A program made the position numbers and the translations under genes. A stretch of 64,000 nucleotides of DNA from Azospirillum lipoferum 4B (GTDB taxonomy: Bacteria > Pseudomonadota > Alphaproteobacteria > Azospirillales > Azospirillaceae), in contig NC_016586.1 of NCBI RefSeq assembly GCF_000283655.1, forward strand, positions 77,001 to 141,000. Reading direction: 5' to 3'. The notes below the pieces were generated by a model. The model ran no database searches. It was not told the origin of the DNA and saw only the letters and a list, made by a program, of their open reading frames with translations. Shown here one piece after another: positions 1 through 10,600 of this stretch (positions within the stretch are counted from its first letter, which is position 1; every line of letters begins with the position of its first letter).

Positions 1-2
1 TG

Positions 3-989
3 GTCTGGGACCGCTATTTCCCGATTTGGACCGGGGAACCCCGGTCGCCCCGGCGGTGGACACCCATCCAAGTGCGACGGGGAGACAAGCCGGAACCGTC
101 TCCGCTGGCGCTGTTCGTCGCCGCTCGCGAGGGAGCGAAGGCGCAGCAGGTTGCCTGGCTATCGGAACGCACCGCCCGGATGGAACGGACCCTGCGCACC
201 CTGGCGGCGGCGACGGGTCAGGAGTTCCTGCCCGTGGAGGCCCACACCGTCTGGCGCTTCGTCATGGGGCTGGGAGCGGCGCATCCCACCGGCAATGGAT
301 TCGTCTTCGACCCCACCACCGGCCTGCCGGTCATCCCTGGCAGCGCGGTCAAGGGGCTGTGCCGTCAGGCGGCCGCGGAAAGCGGCATCGCCCCCGAAAA
401 GATCGCGAAATGGTTCGGGCCGGAACGCGACCGGACGGACAATGCGGCGGCAATGGGGTGTGTGCGGTTCTTCGACGCCTTTCCCTCCGAATGGCCGCGC
501 TTCACCGTCGATATCGTCAACGGCCACCATGGCGATTGGTATGAGCGTCAAGCCAGGGCACTGGCCGGGGACCGGACGGCGCAGCGGGAGATCGCCTCCG
601 GTCCGGCTGAGACCGAGGATCCCGTGCCGGCGCAGTTCCTGGTGCTGGGTGACGGAGTCACCTTTCGCTTTCCCCTGCTGACCCCGCCCGACATCGTGGC
701 GGACGTGCGGGCGGTGCTGAAGGACGGTCTGGACTGGCTGGGGCTGGGCGCCAAGACGGCCATCGGCTACGGCGCCTTCCGCACCGGTCCGGTGCCGGTC
801 CTGCCGCCAGCCAAAGGACCGGGCGGCGGATCCGGCCAACAGCCGCCACCTCTCGCGCTCAAATATTACTACGAAGGCGACGAGGTGCGGATCCTGGAAC
901 GCTGGAAAGGCGGACTGGTCCTGGTCGCCTATGTCGATGACGATGGCGACCGGTTCGAGGTCGCAGAACGGCATCTGACCGTCCGTTGA
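3..989 (+). CDS. cmr6: Type III-B CRISPR RAMP protein Cmr6 (5' partial)
   Basis: Cmr6 is a RAMP-fold backbone subunit at the end of the Cmr effector complex, which uses crRNA to target RNA. Visible family features are the early motif GNGFVFDPTTGLPVIPGSAV followed by KGLCR (the region that reads ...pGSSlKG.lR in the family), an FFDAFP block, a DIVNGHHGDWY block and a C-terminal GLGAKTAIGYGAF glycine-rich RAMP loop. The frame is open upstream to the window edge and encodes a plausible N-terminal VWDRYFPIW segment, so the GTG at 72, which lacks a clear ribosome site, is probably not the true start. The other cmr genes would lie to the left. No CRISPR repeats follow; the gene is succeeded by insertion-sequence debris. 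About 35 residues after the last RAMP motif form a variable tail. Confidence 0.85.
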   Translation, partial: VWDRYFPIWTGEPRSPRRWTPIQVRRGDKPEPSPLALFVAAREGAKAQQVAWLSERTARMERTLRTLAAATGQEFLPVEAHTVWRFVMGLGAAHPTGNGFVFDPTTGLPVIPGSAVKGLCRQAAAESGIAPEKIAKWFGPERDRTDNAAAMGCVRFFDAFPSEWPRFTVDIVNGHHGDWYERQARALAGDRTAQREIASGPAETEDPVPAQFLVLGDGVTFRFPLLTPPDIVADVRAVLKDGLDWLGLGAKTAIGYGAFRTGPVPVLPPAKGPGGGSGQQPPPLALKYYYEGDEVRILERWKGGLVLVAYVDDDGDRFEVAERHLTVR

Positions 990-998
990 GCGGTGCAC

Positions 999-1027
999 TG
1001 AATTGTGCCGGGTTCGTTGGAGGCTCC
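999..1027 (+). repeat. Decayed IS3-type terminal repeat
   Basis: Starts ten bases after the cmr6 stop. Reads TGAATTGTGCCGGGTTC and then GTTGGAGGCTCC; 22 of 29 positions match the outer end of the intact IS3 element at 4568-4596 (reverse complement). It is probably the terminus of a related, lost IS3 element. Confidence 0.4.
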
Positions 1028-1083
1028 GATGCAGGTAGGCGTGTTCCGAAAATATGGAGCAGCGTGTGCAAACTTGGCCATGA

Positions 1084-1159
1084 TGTTTCATGCTGCCAAT
1101 TTGGGAATTTCGGCTTCAACCAGCCGCAAGAATCGTTGGTTGCGTGCCCCCGCAACCAA
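1084..1159. repeat. Dispersed intergenic repeat with hairpin, copy 1
   Basis: About 75 bp that recur at 20675-20750. The most conserved part is AATCGTTGGTTGCGTGCCCC and the following CGCAACCAA, which forms a 7-bp stem GGTTGCG/CGCAACC (1138-1157) around a TGCCCC loop. No T-run follows, so a terminator is not supported. The short ORFs that cross it look accidental. Confidence 0.6.
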
Positions 1160-1215
1160 CCCTTACGCTATAGCGCGCCATGCTAACCGGAATTACGATC
1201 CAGTACGTCAAATTA

Positions 1216-2382
1216 TACCAGCGGCTTTGAAGTGTGACTCGTCACGGTGGATTCCCTTTTGGTCCGCCCTGTGATTCGCTGCCAGCTCTCGGAAGGAGGC
1301 GGGTATGGCGGCGATTGCGATCACGCGGCTGGAGCTGAGTTCAGCGGAGTTGCGCCAGCGGGCGGTGCGTTTTGGCGATCCGGATGTAGCGCGGCGCCTT
1401 CTCGCCCTAGCTCTGGTTTTGGAGGGGCGATCTCGCGAGGACGCCGCGCGGTCTTGCGGGATGGATCGGCAAACGTTGCGGGATTGGGTTCACCGCTACA
1501 ACGCCCAAGGCGTGGCGGGGCTGCGGGATCGTAAGGCACCGGGAGCCAAGCCGAAGCTGTCGGCGGAGCAGGAAGCGGAGGTGGCGTCCTGGGTCCGCTC
1601 CGGTCCGGACCTCGCCGAGGATGGCGTGGTTCGGTGGCGGCGGTGCGATCTGGCCCGCAAGATCGAGCGCCGGTTCGGCGTGGTGCTGGCCGAGCGCAGC
1701 GTTGGCGGGCTGTTGCGCCGTCTGGGGTTCCGTCGCCTGTCGGTGCGCCCCCAGCATCCTCAGCAGGATGGCGAGGCGCTCGAGGCTCACAAAAAAACTT
1801 TGCCGCTCTGGTTGCCGGCGCCCTCCCCGACACCGCCCGCGGCAAGCCGCTGGAGCTCTGGTGGCAGGACGAAGCCCGGGTCGGCCAGCAAGGGACCCTG
1901 ACCCGGGTGTGGGCCGCCAAGGGCAGCCGGCCACGCGCGCCCCGCGACCAGCGCCATAGCTGGGCCTACCTGTTCGGCGCCGTCTGCCCGAGCCGTGGCG
2001 CCGCCGCGGCCTTGGTCCTGCCCAAGGCCAACGCCGCGGCAATGACCCTGCACATGGCCGAGATCAGCGGCCAAGTGAGCGACGGCCACCATGCGGTGCT
2101 CATCCTCGACGGCGCAGGCTGGCACCAGCCGGGCGACAAGCTGGTCGTGCCCGAAAACATCAGCCTTCTGCATCTCCCGCCCTATTGCCCGGAACTCAAT
2201 CCGGTCGAAAACATCTGGCAGTTCCTGCGACAGAACCACCTCAGCCATCGCGTCTTCGATTCCTATGCCGCCATCGTCGAGGCCTGCTGCGAGGCGTGGA
2301 ACGCTCTCGCCCAGGCACCCGAAATCATTCGCTCAATCGCCTCACGCTCGTGGGCAGCGGTCAATGTCTAAAGCCGCTGGTA
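1216..2382 (+). mobile_element. IS630-family insertion sequence, copy 1 of 3
   Basis: A 1167-bp element with ends TACCAGCGGCTTT and AAAGCCGCTGGTA. Near-identical copies lie at 24414-25580 (minus) and 40988-42154 (plus). It is flanked by TTA on both sides (1213-1215 and 2383-2385). The right flank enters a response-regulator gene fragment. The left flank is unrelated to that gene, so this copy sits at a rearrangement junction rather than a simple insertion. Confidence 0.88.
1305..2371 (+). CDS. IS630-family transposase, two frames joined by -1 frameshift
   Basis: The first frame (1305-1901) carries an N-terminal helix-turn-helix domain (REDAARSCGMDRQTLRDWVH) and a linker. The second frame (about 1790-2371) carries the DDE_3 catalytic domain: first Asp in WWQDEAR, second in LILDGAGWH, Glu in PELNPVENIW. 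The two frames are offset by -1 and overlap across a run of seven A (1791-1797), a typical programmed frameshift site for this family, giving a fusion of about 355 residues. All three copies in the window keep the same offset, which argues for programmed shifting rather than mutation. The protein cuts and joins the ends of its own element. Confidence 0.85.
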
Positions 2383-2550
2383 TTAGTCCACGCCATGGCC
2401 CGCCGCTACACCACCTTCGACAACCGCCACCTCGACGCGGTGGTCAGCCGCCTGCGCCGCAAAATCGCCAAATCCACCGATCTCCCCTCGCCGATCAAGG
2501 TGATCTATGGCACCGGCTATGCCTTCACCAGCCCTGGACGGATCGACTGA
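2383..2550 (+). pseudogene. OmpR-type response regulator, C-terminal fragment
   Basis: Encodes the last 55 residues of a winged-helix DNA-binding domain (ARRYTTFDNRHLDAVVSRLR then KKIYGTGYAF-like ending YGTGYAFTSPGRID). The start is lost at the right end of the IS630 element. A longer version of the same gene is at 26472-26887 on the minus strand. It cannot act as a regulator in this state. Confidence 0.75.
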
Positions 2551-3272
2551 TACCTGCGAGCGGAGCCACTGCTTCACTGAGGGGGAATCCCAAGGCTGGC
2601 AAATCGTGATTCGATTCCTCATTGCGATGGGGAGGAGCGAATGCCAGCGGCGTTGCCGATCCTGTGCGAGGGTGATCGCCGAGCGCTTCGCCAAGACGCT
2701 GCATCCGGCCGCCTGTCGCGCATCGTGCGCCGGCTGAACCTGTCGAAGCAGAAGACGCGGCCCCGCCATCCGCAGTCCGACGCCAATGCCCAGGCTGCCT
2801 TCCAAAAAAGGGGCTGCGCGAAGCCCTGAAGGCCGCGGCAGCCGAACACCTTGAACGCCGCCTCCAGCTCCGGTGCCAGGACGAAGCGCGCATCGGCCAG
2901 AATGGCCGCACCGCGCACCGCTGGTGGGAGCGCGGGCAGTGTCCGGCCGGGCTGTGCGACAAGCGCTTCACCTCAGCCTACCTCTGCGCCGCCGCCTGCC
3001 CAGCAACCGGTGCCGACTTCGCGCTGGTGATGCCGACCGTCTCCACCACCGCCATGAGCCTGTTCCTGGACGGCTTCTCCCGAAGCCTGGAACCAGACGT
3101 CCAGGCGGTGCTCGTTCTCGACCAGGCCGGCTGGCATGGATCGCCGACGCTGGTCGTGCCGGACAACATCACGCTGGTGCCGCTGCCGCCCTACAGTCCG
3201 GAGTTGAACCCGGTCGAGCGAGGCTGGCTGTACCTGCGCGAGCGCTTTCTGTCCCACCCGCTCCTGGACGAC
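2551..3272 (+). pseudogene. Second IS630-type transposase, frameshifted and truncated (copy A)
   Basis: Homologous to 25749-26471 on the minus strand. The middle linker and DDE domain are recognisable (DEARIGQNGRTAHRWW, VLVLDQAGWHGSP, PYSPELNPVERGWLYLRERF), but the N-terminal HTH is missing, a base is deleted near 2710 relative to the other copy, and the 3' end is cut at 3272 where IS3 begins. An A6G4 run near 2804-2813 is the likely native frameshift site. It cannot make a working transposase. Confidence 0.75.
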
Positions 3273-3311
3273 TGAACCGCGCCGGTTTTCCCGGAGACCA
3301 TTTGTGTTGAG

Positions 3312-4217
3312 TCACGCCGCCCTGGCGACGTCCTCGGTTTGGGCATAGTAACGCGCTTCGGCCTCGGCGGGAGGAATGTTGCCGATGGGTTCGAGGAGGC
3401 GCCGGTGGTTGAACCAGTCGACCCATTCCAGAGTGGCGAACTCGACAGCCTCCAAGGTGCGCCATGGCCCGCGGCGCCGGATCACCTCGGTCTTGTAGAG
3501 ACCGTTGATGGTCTCGGCCAACGCGTTATCGTAGGAATCGCCAACGCTGCCCACGGAAGGCTCGACCCCAGCTTCGGTGAGACGCTCGGTGTAGCGAATC
3601 GCAACGTATTGCGATCCCCTGTCGGAGTGATGGATGAGGCCGCAGCCCTTGGCCGGTCGGCGGTCGTGAAGTGCCTGTTCGAGCGCATCCAGAACGAAGC
3701 CGGCGTGGGCTGTGCTGGACACCCGCCAGCCCACGATGCGGCGCGCGAAGGCGTCGATGACGAAGGCCACGTAGACGAAGCCCTGCCATGTCGATACGTA
3801 CGTGAAATCGGCCAACCACAGGGCGTTTGGGCGTGGCGCCTGGAATTGGCGGTTCACCCGGTCAGCAGGGCATGACGCCGCCCGGTCGCTGATCGTGGTG
3901 CGCACCACCTTGCCACGCATCGCTCCTTTCAAGCCCATCTGCTTCATCAGTCGAGCCACTGTGCAGCGTGCCACGTCGATACCCTCCCGCCGCAACTGCC
4001 GCCAAACTTTACGTACCCCATAGACCTGGAAGTTCGCGTCCCAGACCCGCCGGATAGCCTCCCTCAGCACTGCGTCGCTTCGCGAACGGGCCGGCGCCTT
4101 GGACGGATCGGCCTGTCGGGCGGCATGGGCGTAATAGGTGGACGGGGCGATCGGCAGCACTCGGCAGATCGGCTCGACCCCGTGAACGGCGCGGTGCGCG
4201 TCGATGAAGGCGATCAT
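3312..4217 (-). CDS. IS3-family transposase OrfB
   Basis: 301 aa. It has the HTH_21 region at the N-terminus ([20 protein letters not shown]) and an rve integrase core with the DDE triad: Asp in [10 protein letters not shown], Asp in HHSDRGSQY, Glu in the block [20 protein letters not shown]. Its ATG overlaps the orfA stop by four bases (ATGA), so it may be made by translational coupling as well as by frameshift fusion. Length and motifs are complete, so the element may still be active. Confidence 0.9.
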   Translation of the reverse strand: MIAFIDAHRAVHGVEPICRVLPIAPSTYYAHAARQADPSKAPARSRSDAVLREAIRRVWDANFQVYGVRKVWRQLRREGIDVARCTVARLMKQMGLKGAMRGKVVRTTISDRAASCPADRVNRQFQAPRPNALWLADFTYVSTWQGFVYVAFVIDAFARRIVGWRVSSTAHAGFVLDALEQALHDRRPAKGCGLIHHSDRGSQYVAIRYTERLTEAGVEPSVGSVGDSYDNALAETINGLYKTEVIRRRGPWRTLEAVEFATLEWVDWFNHRRLLEPIGNIPPAEAEARYYAQTEDVARAA

Positions 4218-4543
4218 TTCTTGAACGGGCGGTCGAGCTCCGCCTGGGCGAAATACGCCGACGCCTTGCGTAGGATCTCATTCGCCTGGCGCAGCTCCCG
4301 CACCTCACGCTCCAAAGCCTTGATCCGTTCCTGCTCGTCCGTTGTCGGCCCCGGCCGCTTGCCCTGGTCACGCTCGGCCTGCCGGACCCAGCCCCGCAGC
4401 GTTTCCGGAGTGCAGCCGATCTTCGCCGCGATCGAACTGATCGCCGCCCACTGCGAGGCATGCTCGCCTTCGTGCTCGAACACCATCCGAACCGCGCGCT
4501 CGCGCACTTCAGGGGCGTATTTGGGTGATGCCTGTTTCGTCAT
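4214..4543 (-). CDS. IS3-family transposase OrfA
   Basis: 109 aa. An HTH domain of the transposase_8 type ([20 protein letters not shown], then [18 protein letters not shown]) is followed by a leucine-zipper-like coiled coil ([20 protein letters not shown]). It recognises the ends of the element and forms the OrfAB transposase with the downstream frame. The start is supported by its position about 50 bp inside the IS end. Confidence 0.9.
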   Translation of the reverse strand: MTKQASPKYAPEVRERAVRMVFEHEGEHASQWAAISSIAAKIGCTPETLRGWVRQAERDQGKRPGPTTDEQERIKALEREVRELRQANEILRKASAYFAQAELDRPFKK

Positions 4544-4643
4544 GAGGACCCCAGTCTCTCAGAAGATGGGGCCTCCGACAAACCCGGGGCGGTTCAGGAT
4601 AGTCCGGCGAGATGGCGGAACCCGCTGGGGCGGATCGCCGTGC

Positions 4644-7600
4644 TTATCTGGTCTCGTTCTCGATTGCGGCAAGCGCCAGCCAGAGGTTGGGTGCTTGCAA
4701 AAGCGCCGGACCGATTGAGCCTTGCGCCGAATACAGCGACAGCGTGACTACCAGTTGGCCGGTATGGAGGTCGAGCGGATGGCTGTCCTGCCAGCCGATG
4801 AAGGCGTCAGCCAAGGCTTGGGCGAAGGTCGCAACCGTCACCTCGCCGCCGCTGCCGGTGTCCAGCAGCACCGTCCGGCTGAGTGTTACCGGTTGGAACG
4901 CCTGAATGGTCTCGATGCTGCCCTCGGCATCGGTACCGGTGTACTGGCTGAAGCGATAGCCCAAGGTCAGGGCCAGCCGCGGGTGTGCGGCGCTGCCCGC
5001 GACTTCGCTCAGCAGCGCCGCTAGCCAATTGGCGAGGGTCGCATTGACCGGCGTGGCCACCACCTCGGCAAGGTTGTACCCGGTGCCGGTGCCGGTGCCG
5101 GTGATGTATGGCGCCACCGGCTGCGGAAAGGCCACAGTGGCGGTGACGAAGACGTAGGAGCCCTCGGTGGTGTAGCCGGTCAGCAAGCTGGCATTACGGG
5201 TGACGTAGGCTTCGGTGACGGCGTTCTGGTAGAGCCGGAGGTCGAGCCCGTCCAGCGTCACCTGAACCAGAACCGACGCTGCGTCATCCTCCGGTATATA
5301 GGCGATCTGCAGCGGTTCGATGCCGAGGACCGTGGTTGCGGGTTGGGCGGTGCCGTCGGCCGTGAGCGGCAGGGCCGACAGGGTGCCAGGCAGGGTGCCG
5401 TCGCCGGTTGTGGCCACGGTCAGAATCCAGCGTCCCGTAACCTTTCCGTCCTCCTCCTCGGCGGCGAGGGAAAGCGACAGTTCGGTCGACGCCGTCGGGA
5501 TGGCGGCTGCCAGAATCGGAGCGGTCGCCCCTGAACCGGCCCAGTCGCTGTTGATCTGGATCGCCAGCACCAGATCCGCGAGCGCCGCGACGATGTTGGC
5601 GGCGTTGACGTCCGCGGCCAGCAGGTCGGGCAGGACTGGTTCGATTTCGGCATAGCCGGCTTGGAACCGCATCAGCGCCTGAGCCGCGGTCAGAACCGGG
5701 GTGACGGCGGCCATGGCTTTCAGCGCCGCCTGGTCGGCGCTTTGCCGGTTGTAACGGATGGTCAGGGTGGTTGTGTCCTGGGCCACCGGTTCCAGCAGCA
5801 TCCCGGCGGAATAGCGCCATTGGAAAAGCTGGCTAAAATCAGCGTCGGCGACGGTGGTGGCGTCGGCGCTCTGCGTCTGGAGGGTGGGCGCGGTCGGGAA
5901 GAAGCGGTCGATCAGCGGCACTTCGACGTCGCCGGTCCCGATCGATACCGTGGCCGGCAGCGCCAGCGCCAGCCAGATCGAAACTCCGTTGCCGGTGTCG
6001 GTTAGGGCGACATGGGTGACCCGATAGCTCAGGGGGACCGACAGCGACGCATCGGCGGACAGTTCGCCCGGACGGAAATCATAGTAGAGGGTGGTCGCGG
6101 GGCTGGCGCTGTCGTCCAGGGTCAGGCTGGCGGTGGTGGTGACCAGGGCCGTCGACCCGTTGCCTGGGCCGACCTCGCCCCAAAGGGTCAGGCCGGTCGC
6201 CGTGGCTCCCGCCGGCAGCTTGGCCCAGTCGGCATCGAAGGCCAGAACGCCGTCGAGGACATAGGCATTGGCCAACGCATTCTGCAGATTGCTGGAAAAG
6301 CTCTCCCGCGAGCCCCACAGGGTGGGATCGTCGGCCGCGCCGGCCTGCTCGGTGAACAGCCAGGAGAGCTGGTTGTCGCTGTAGAGTTGCGCGATGGCCG
6401 CCCGCCCCTCGACCAGCGTTCGATAGCCGTCTGGATTGGCCCGGAACGCTGCAGCGGCATAGGAGCCGCCGAGAAGCAGGTCGATGGTGCCGCAAATCGA
6501 CTGGAACAATTGGTCGCAATCGACCGCGGCATAGGATTGGTCGGCGCTGGTCCATGAACTGGTGGTGAAGGCGCCGTACTGCGGTACCGGCGTGGTGCCG
6601 GATTGCAGGCTGGTATAGAAGGGCGCCGGCGCGAAATAGGTGGGCGTGCCGGAAATGGCGGGCTGGAGCAGACCGGCGGCGACCGCCCAGAGCTGGTTGC
6701 TGCCGCTGCCGCTGCCGGTGGCCAGGCACAGGTTGGGAAAGGCGGTCTGGAAAATGGTGGCGAACGTGGTCAGCCCGGCCGACAGATCCGCGGTGGCCGG
6801 GGTGGCGATGCTGGCGACTTGGGGCAGCAGGGCCGCGGTGCTGGCGTCGACATGGGCGACCCGTGCCAGGATCAGGGCGACGTCGACCGCCACCGGAGGC
6901 AGAGCGGCGACCGGGCTGGCGATGCCGTAGGTCAACTCCACCGCCGCCGGCAGGGTGGTGCTTGCGCCGTCGAGATAGTCCAGCACCGCCGCGACATAGG
7001 CCGTGATGGCCTGCTGACCGGCCGCAGCCAGCGGCTGGGCGCCGCCGGTATCGAGCGAACTGGACAGCCGGAACTCGATGTCGCCGGTTTCAGCCAGTTG
7101 CCATGCCGCCTGGGCATAGAGCGGCTGGGCGGTGTCGAGATTGTTGTCGAGGGTAGCCTTGTCGACGGCCAGGGTCACGGTGAGGGTGCCCGCCTTGGTG
7201 GTCGGGGTCCAGTTCAGGGTCGAGCCGACCCAGGCTCCCGGCCCGACCAGCACGTCGTTATAAGTCTGCGGCACGGCGAAGGCCGTCAGATTGGTGGTAA
7301 CCGGATTGCCGAAGCAATCGCGGATCTGCGTGGTCACCGTCGGTGTGGTGCCGATGGCGGCATAGGGATTGTCGGATGGGCCGCCAGCCAGCAGGTTGGT
7401 CAATGGCAGCGACAGGAAATAGGTCCAGGTTTCGGCACCGTCGTCGGCCGGACTGCAGGCCGGGGCGTAGCCGAGATCGGCATAGGCGCTGCCGCTGATC
7501 GCCACCGTGAACAGACCATAGAGCTGGTCGAGCCAGCTCTGGTCCTCGTCGCTGTCGGCCGTCTCCGGGTTCGGCCGGGTGACGGTGACCGGCAGCACGC

Positions 7601-10600
7601 CCGGGGGATAGGCCGGCTGATAGCCGACCAGGCTGGTCGAGGTTGCGAACAGGCCCAGGCTGGTGAGATCGGACGCGGCGATCTGGTCAACCAGCAGCAC
7701 GTTGTCGGTGGCGGCCGAACTGGTGGTAGCGGTGCCGTTCACCGCGCTGCCCCGGGCCACCAGCAACGCCGCGGTCGCCGTGTTGCTGGTGGTGAACAGT
7801 CCGGCGAGCCCGGAATCGGCCTCATCCAGCGCCAGATAATAACCGGCGGCATTGGTTTCGCCCAACGCCAGCAGGATCGCCAGGGCGTTGGCGGCGTCGG
7901 TCAGGGCGGCCGCGACGGGATCGGTCCCGCCTGTGGCCGACGCTTCCTCAGTCTGCGACCGTGCTGCGGTGTCGAGTTGGGGCTGGCTTTCGGTGGATAG
8001 GTTGGTGCGCAGCAGGGTGGTGGCGTCCGCCGCGGCCGCGCAGGCGGCGTAGCCGCCATCGCCGGTCGGAACCAGCAGAGTGAGGGTCAGGGCCGTGCCA
8101 GCGGCGCTGGCCACGATGAGCTGCGCGATGACGCCGACCTGACTGGAATCGACCGCAGTCAGGGTATAGACAGTCTGGTCGATGCCGCCACCGGCCGCCA
8201 CCACCTGCCGCAGGGTCAGCGTGAGCAGGCTTGCCCATTGCACGTCGCCGTCGAGGGTGCCGGACTGGCCGGGCACGCCGGTGGCCAGGGTCACGGCGCC
8301 GGGGGCTGCCGCCAGGGCCGGTGGAATCGCCGCCAGGGTCGCGCTTTTGCCGTCGGTGGGGGCATAGGCGGTGAAGCTGCCGAACGGATAGGTGGCCAGG
8401 ATCGCGGTCAAGGCCGTCTGGGTGACCCGCGTGAGCTGGGCGGAGACCGTCAGGCCCAGAATGTCGCTGACGGCCTGCTGGCTGAAGCCCGCCACCGGCT
8501 GGGGGTCGAGGGTGATCCAGCCGCCGCCGCTGCCACGGGCCAGGCTGAGGCTGATCGCCGTCGGCGGGGTGGCGATGGTCGCCAGCGTCATCTGCTGGCC
8601 GGTCAACTGATAGAGCGGGGCCATGTCCTGGCCGGCTTCGCCGTTGGCCGGCAATTGGACGCCGCCACGGAAGCTGACGGTGATCCCGGACGCGGTCTGG
8701 TCGAAGGCCAGGGCCGCCCAATCGGCGGCACCGATCTGGTCCAACCCGGCCGCCCCGGTGAGATCGAGCGCCTCGCCGGCGCCGCCCTGCAGCAGATATT
8801 CGAAATAGGCGAGGAAGGCGTAGGTCGCGAGCGAGGCGGTGCCGTCGTCCTCGGCCATGGCCAGCGGTGCCGTGGTTTCGGGCGCGGCGAACAGCTTGAA
8901 CGTCGCGAAGGTCGCGGCGATCGCATCCTCATAGGAGGTCGGCTGCCGATTATATTGGGCGAAGTCGCACAATGAGCTGCTTGTCCCGCCCTCGACCCCG
9001 CCCCAAGCGACCAGATCCGGGATCATCGGGAAGGCCACGGCGCTGGCGTCGCTCACCGGCACCGTCACGGTCACCGCGCTGAACCAGTCCTGGAGGAACT
9101 GGACCAGCAGATCATAGGTCAGCAGGGTGTCGGGGTCGTCAGCGTCGGCATAAAGCCGCGACTGGCGCGGCTTGGTTTTCAGCCGCCTCGTCAGGCGCTC
9201 CAGCCGGTCGCGGCTCACGGCCGTGGTTTCGCCCGCCTCACCATCCAGCGAAAGCGCCCACTGGAGCAGGCTTTGCACCAGAAGGTTGAACATGCAGCCG
9301 GGGTCGGCTTCGGTATAGGGGATCGCAAGATTGAACAGCATCGCGGGCGTGCCGCTGCCCTTGCCGTCATAGGTGATGGTCAGTTCCGGAATGAACCACA
9401 GCCCGAGCGCAGGCAGCGAGGCACCGGCCGCGGTGGCCGCCATGGTCCGGGAAGAGAGGAGCCGGGAGGAGGGAGTTCCGGCCCAGGCGATCGGCTCAAG
9501 CGGGGAGGTGACAGCGCTGGACGGCATCGCGGTGCTGGGCCAGGGCAGGGTCGCCGGGCCGACGTCGACATGCATCGAGAATTTGAAGCTGATGGTGATC
9601 TTGAACAGGCCAAGCTTGATCCGGACCTTGACCCCTACCGAGACCAGGACGTTCAGCGACAGCGCCACGCTGCTGCCGACGGTCAGGCCGCATCCCATGG
9701 TGCCGGACAGATCGACATGGACCGCGGCGGAAACGATGCCGAAATCCACCGATCCATAAAGCGCCCCCGAGAAGGACAGGGTCAGGGTGCCCTGGAATTC
9801 GGCTGGCTGGCTGGGGTCGATCACCGCGCTGCCGGTCGGGCTCAGGCCCGCGCCATAGCCGGCAATGGCGGTGAACCCACCCTCGTAGGTGAGCGACCAG
9901 CCGCCCGACAGCATCCCCAGATCCAGGCTGCCGTCCAGCGCGATCCGCATCGCCGCCGCCACCCCCAAGGCCAGCGTCACTGGCGACCAGCCGGCCGGCA
10001 ACGAACTGTTGCCCAGGCTGGTGAACTGGAATCCGCCCTGGCCGGAGAATATCGGCGTCACCAGGGCGGCGGACCGGCTCCAGTCGCCATCGTCGGGATA
10101 GCCGTAATCGAAGAGGTAGGTTCCGTCGGTATAGATCGCGATGGTGAGCGCCGGATTGCGAAAGCCGAACGGGCCGAACCCGATCGTGAGCAGCTCGGCC
10201 GAGGACGGCATTTCCAGCGAGAACACCCCCAGGCTGTCGCTCACCCGCTGGTAGGGCATGGTGGCGCTCAGGCCGAATCCCTTGAAACTCAGCGCATAGA
10301 GTCCGGGATCGGCCAGGGCGATGTCCAGGCTGATGGTGTCGAACAGCGAGGCCGCGAATACGCCGCTGACCCCGCTGTCCGGCTGCATGATCGACAGCCA
10401 CTCGCCGGCAGCCACCGCCGGAGCGGCGGTGTTTTCGGTCCAGTCCAGGAGCGTGCTGGGAGCCGTGGCGGTGGTGGCCGGGCCGACCTGCTGGCTGAGC
10501 GCGGCATAGGAGAACTGGATGTGGAACGCCTTGGTCAGGGCGTTGATCAGCAACTCCTCGGCGACCGCGAACACGGCTTTGATCGCGTCGTAGACTTCGT

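Larger units (their letters stand above)
3273..4596 (-). mobile_element. Intact IS3-family insertion sequence
   Basis: 1324 bp, with imperfect inverted ends TGAACCGCGCCGGTTTTCCC (left) and, read inward from the right, TGAACCGCCCCGGGTTTGTC. It contains overlapping orfA and orfB. I see no convincing 3-4 bp direct repeat beside it (left GAC, right GGA). Related solitary ends lie at 999-1027 and 42611-42636. It separates a broken IS630 transposase from the 3' end of the giant-protein operon. Confidence 0.85.

Noticed and set aside
1-1215. CRISPR array expected beside cmr6
   Set aside because: No direct repeats of 24-40 bp with spacers between 1 and 1215 or elsewhere in the window.
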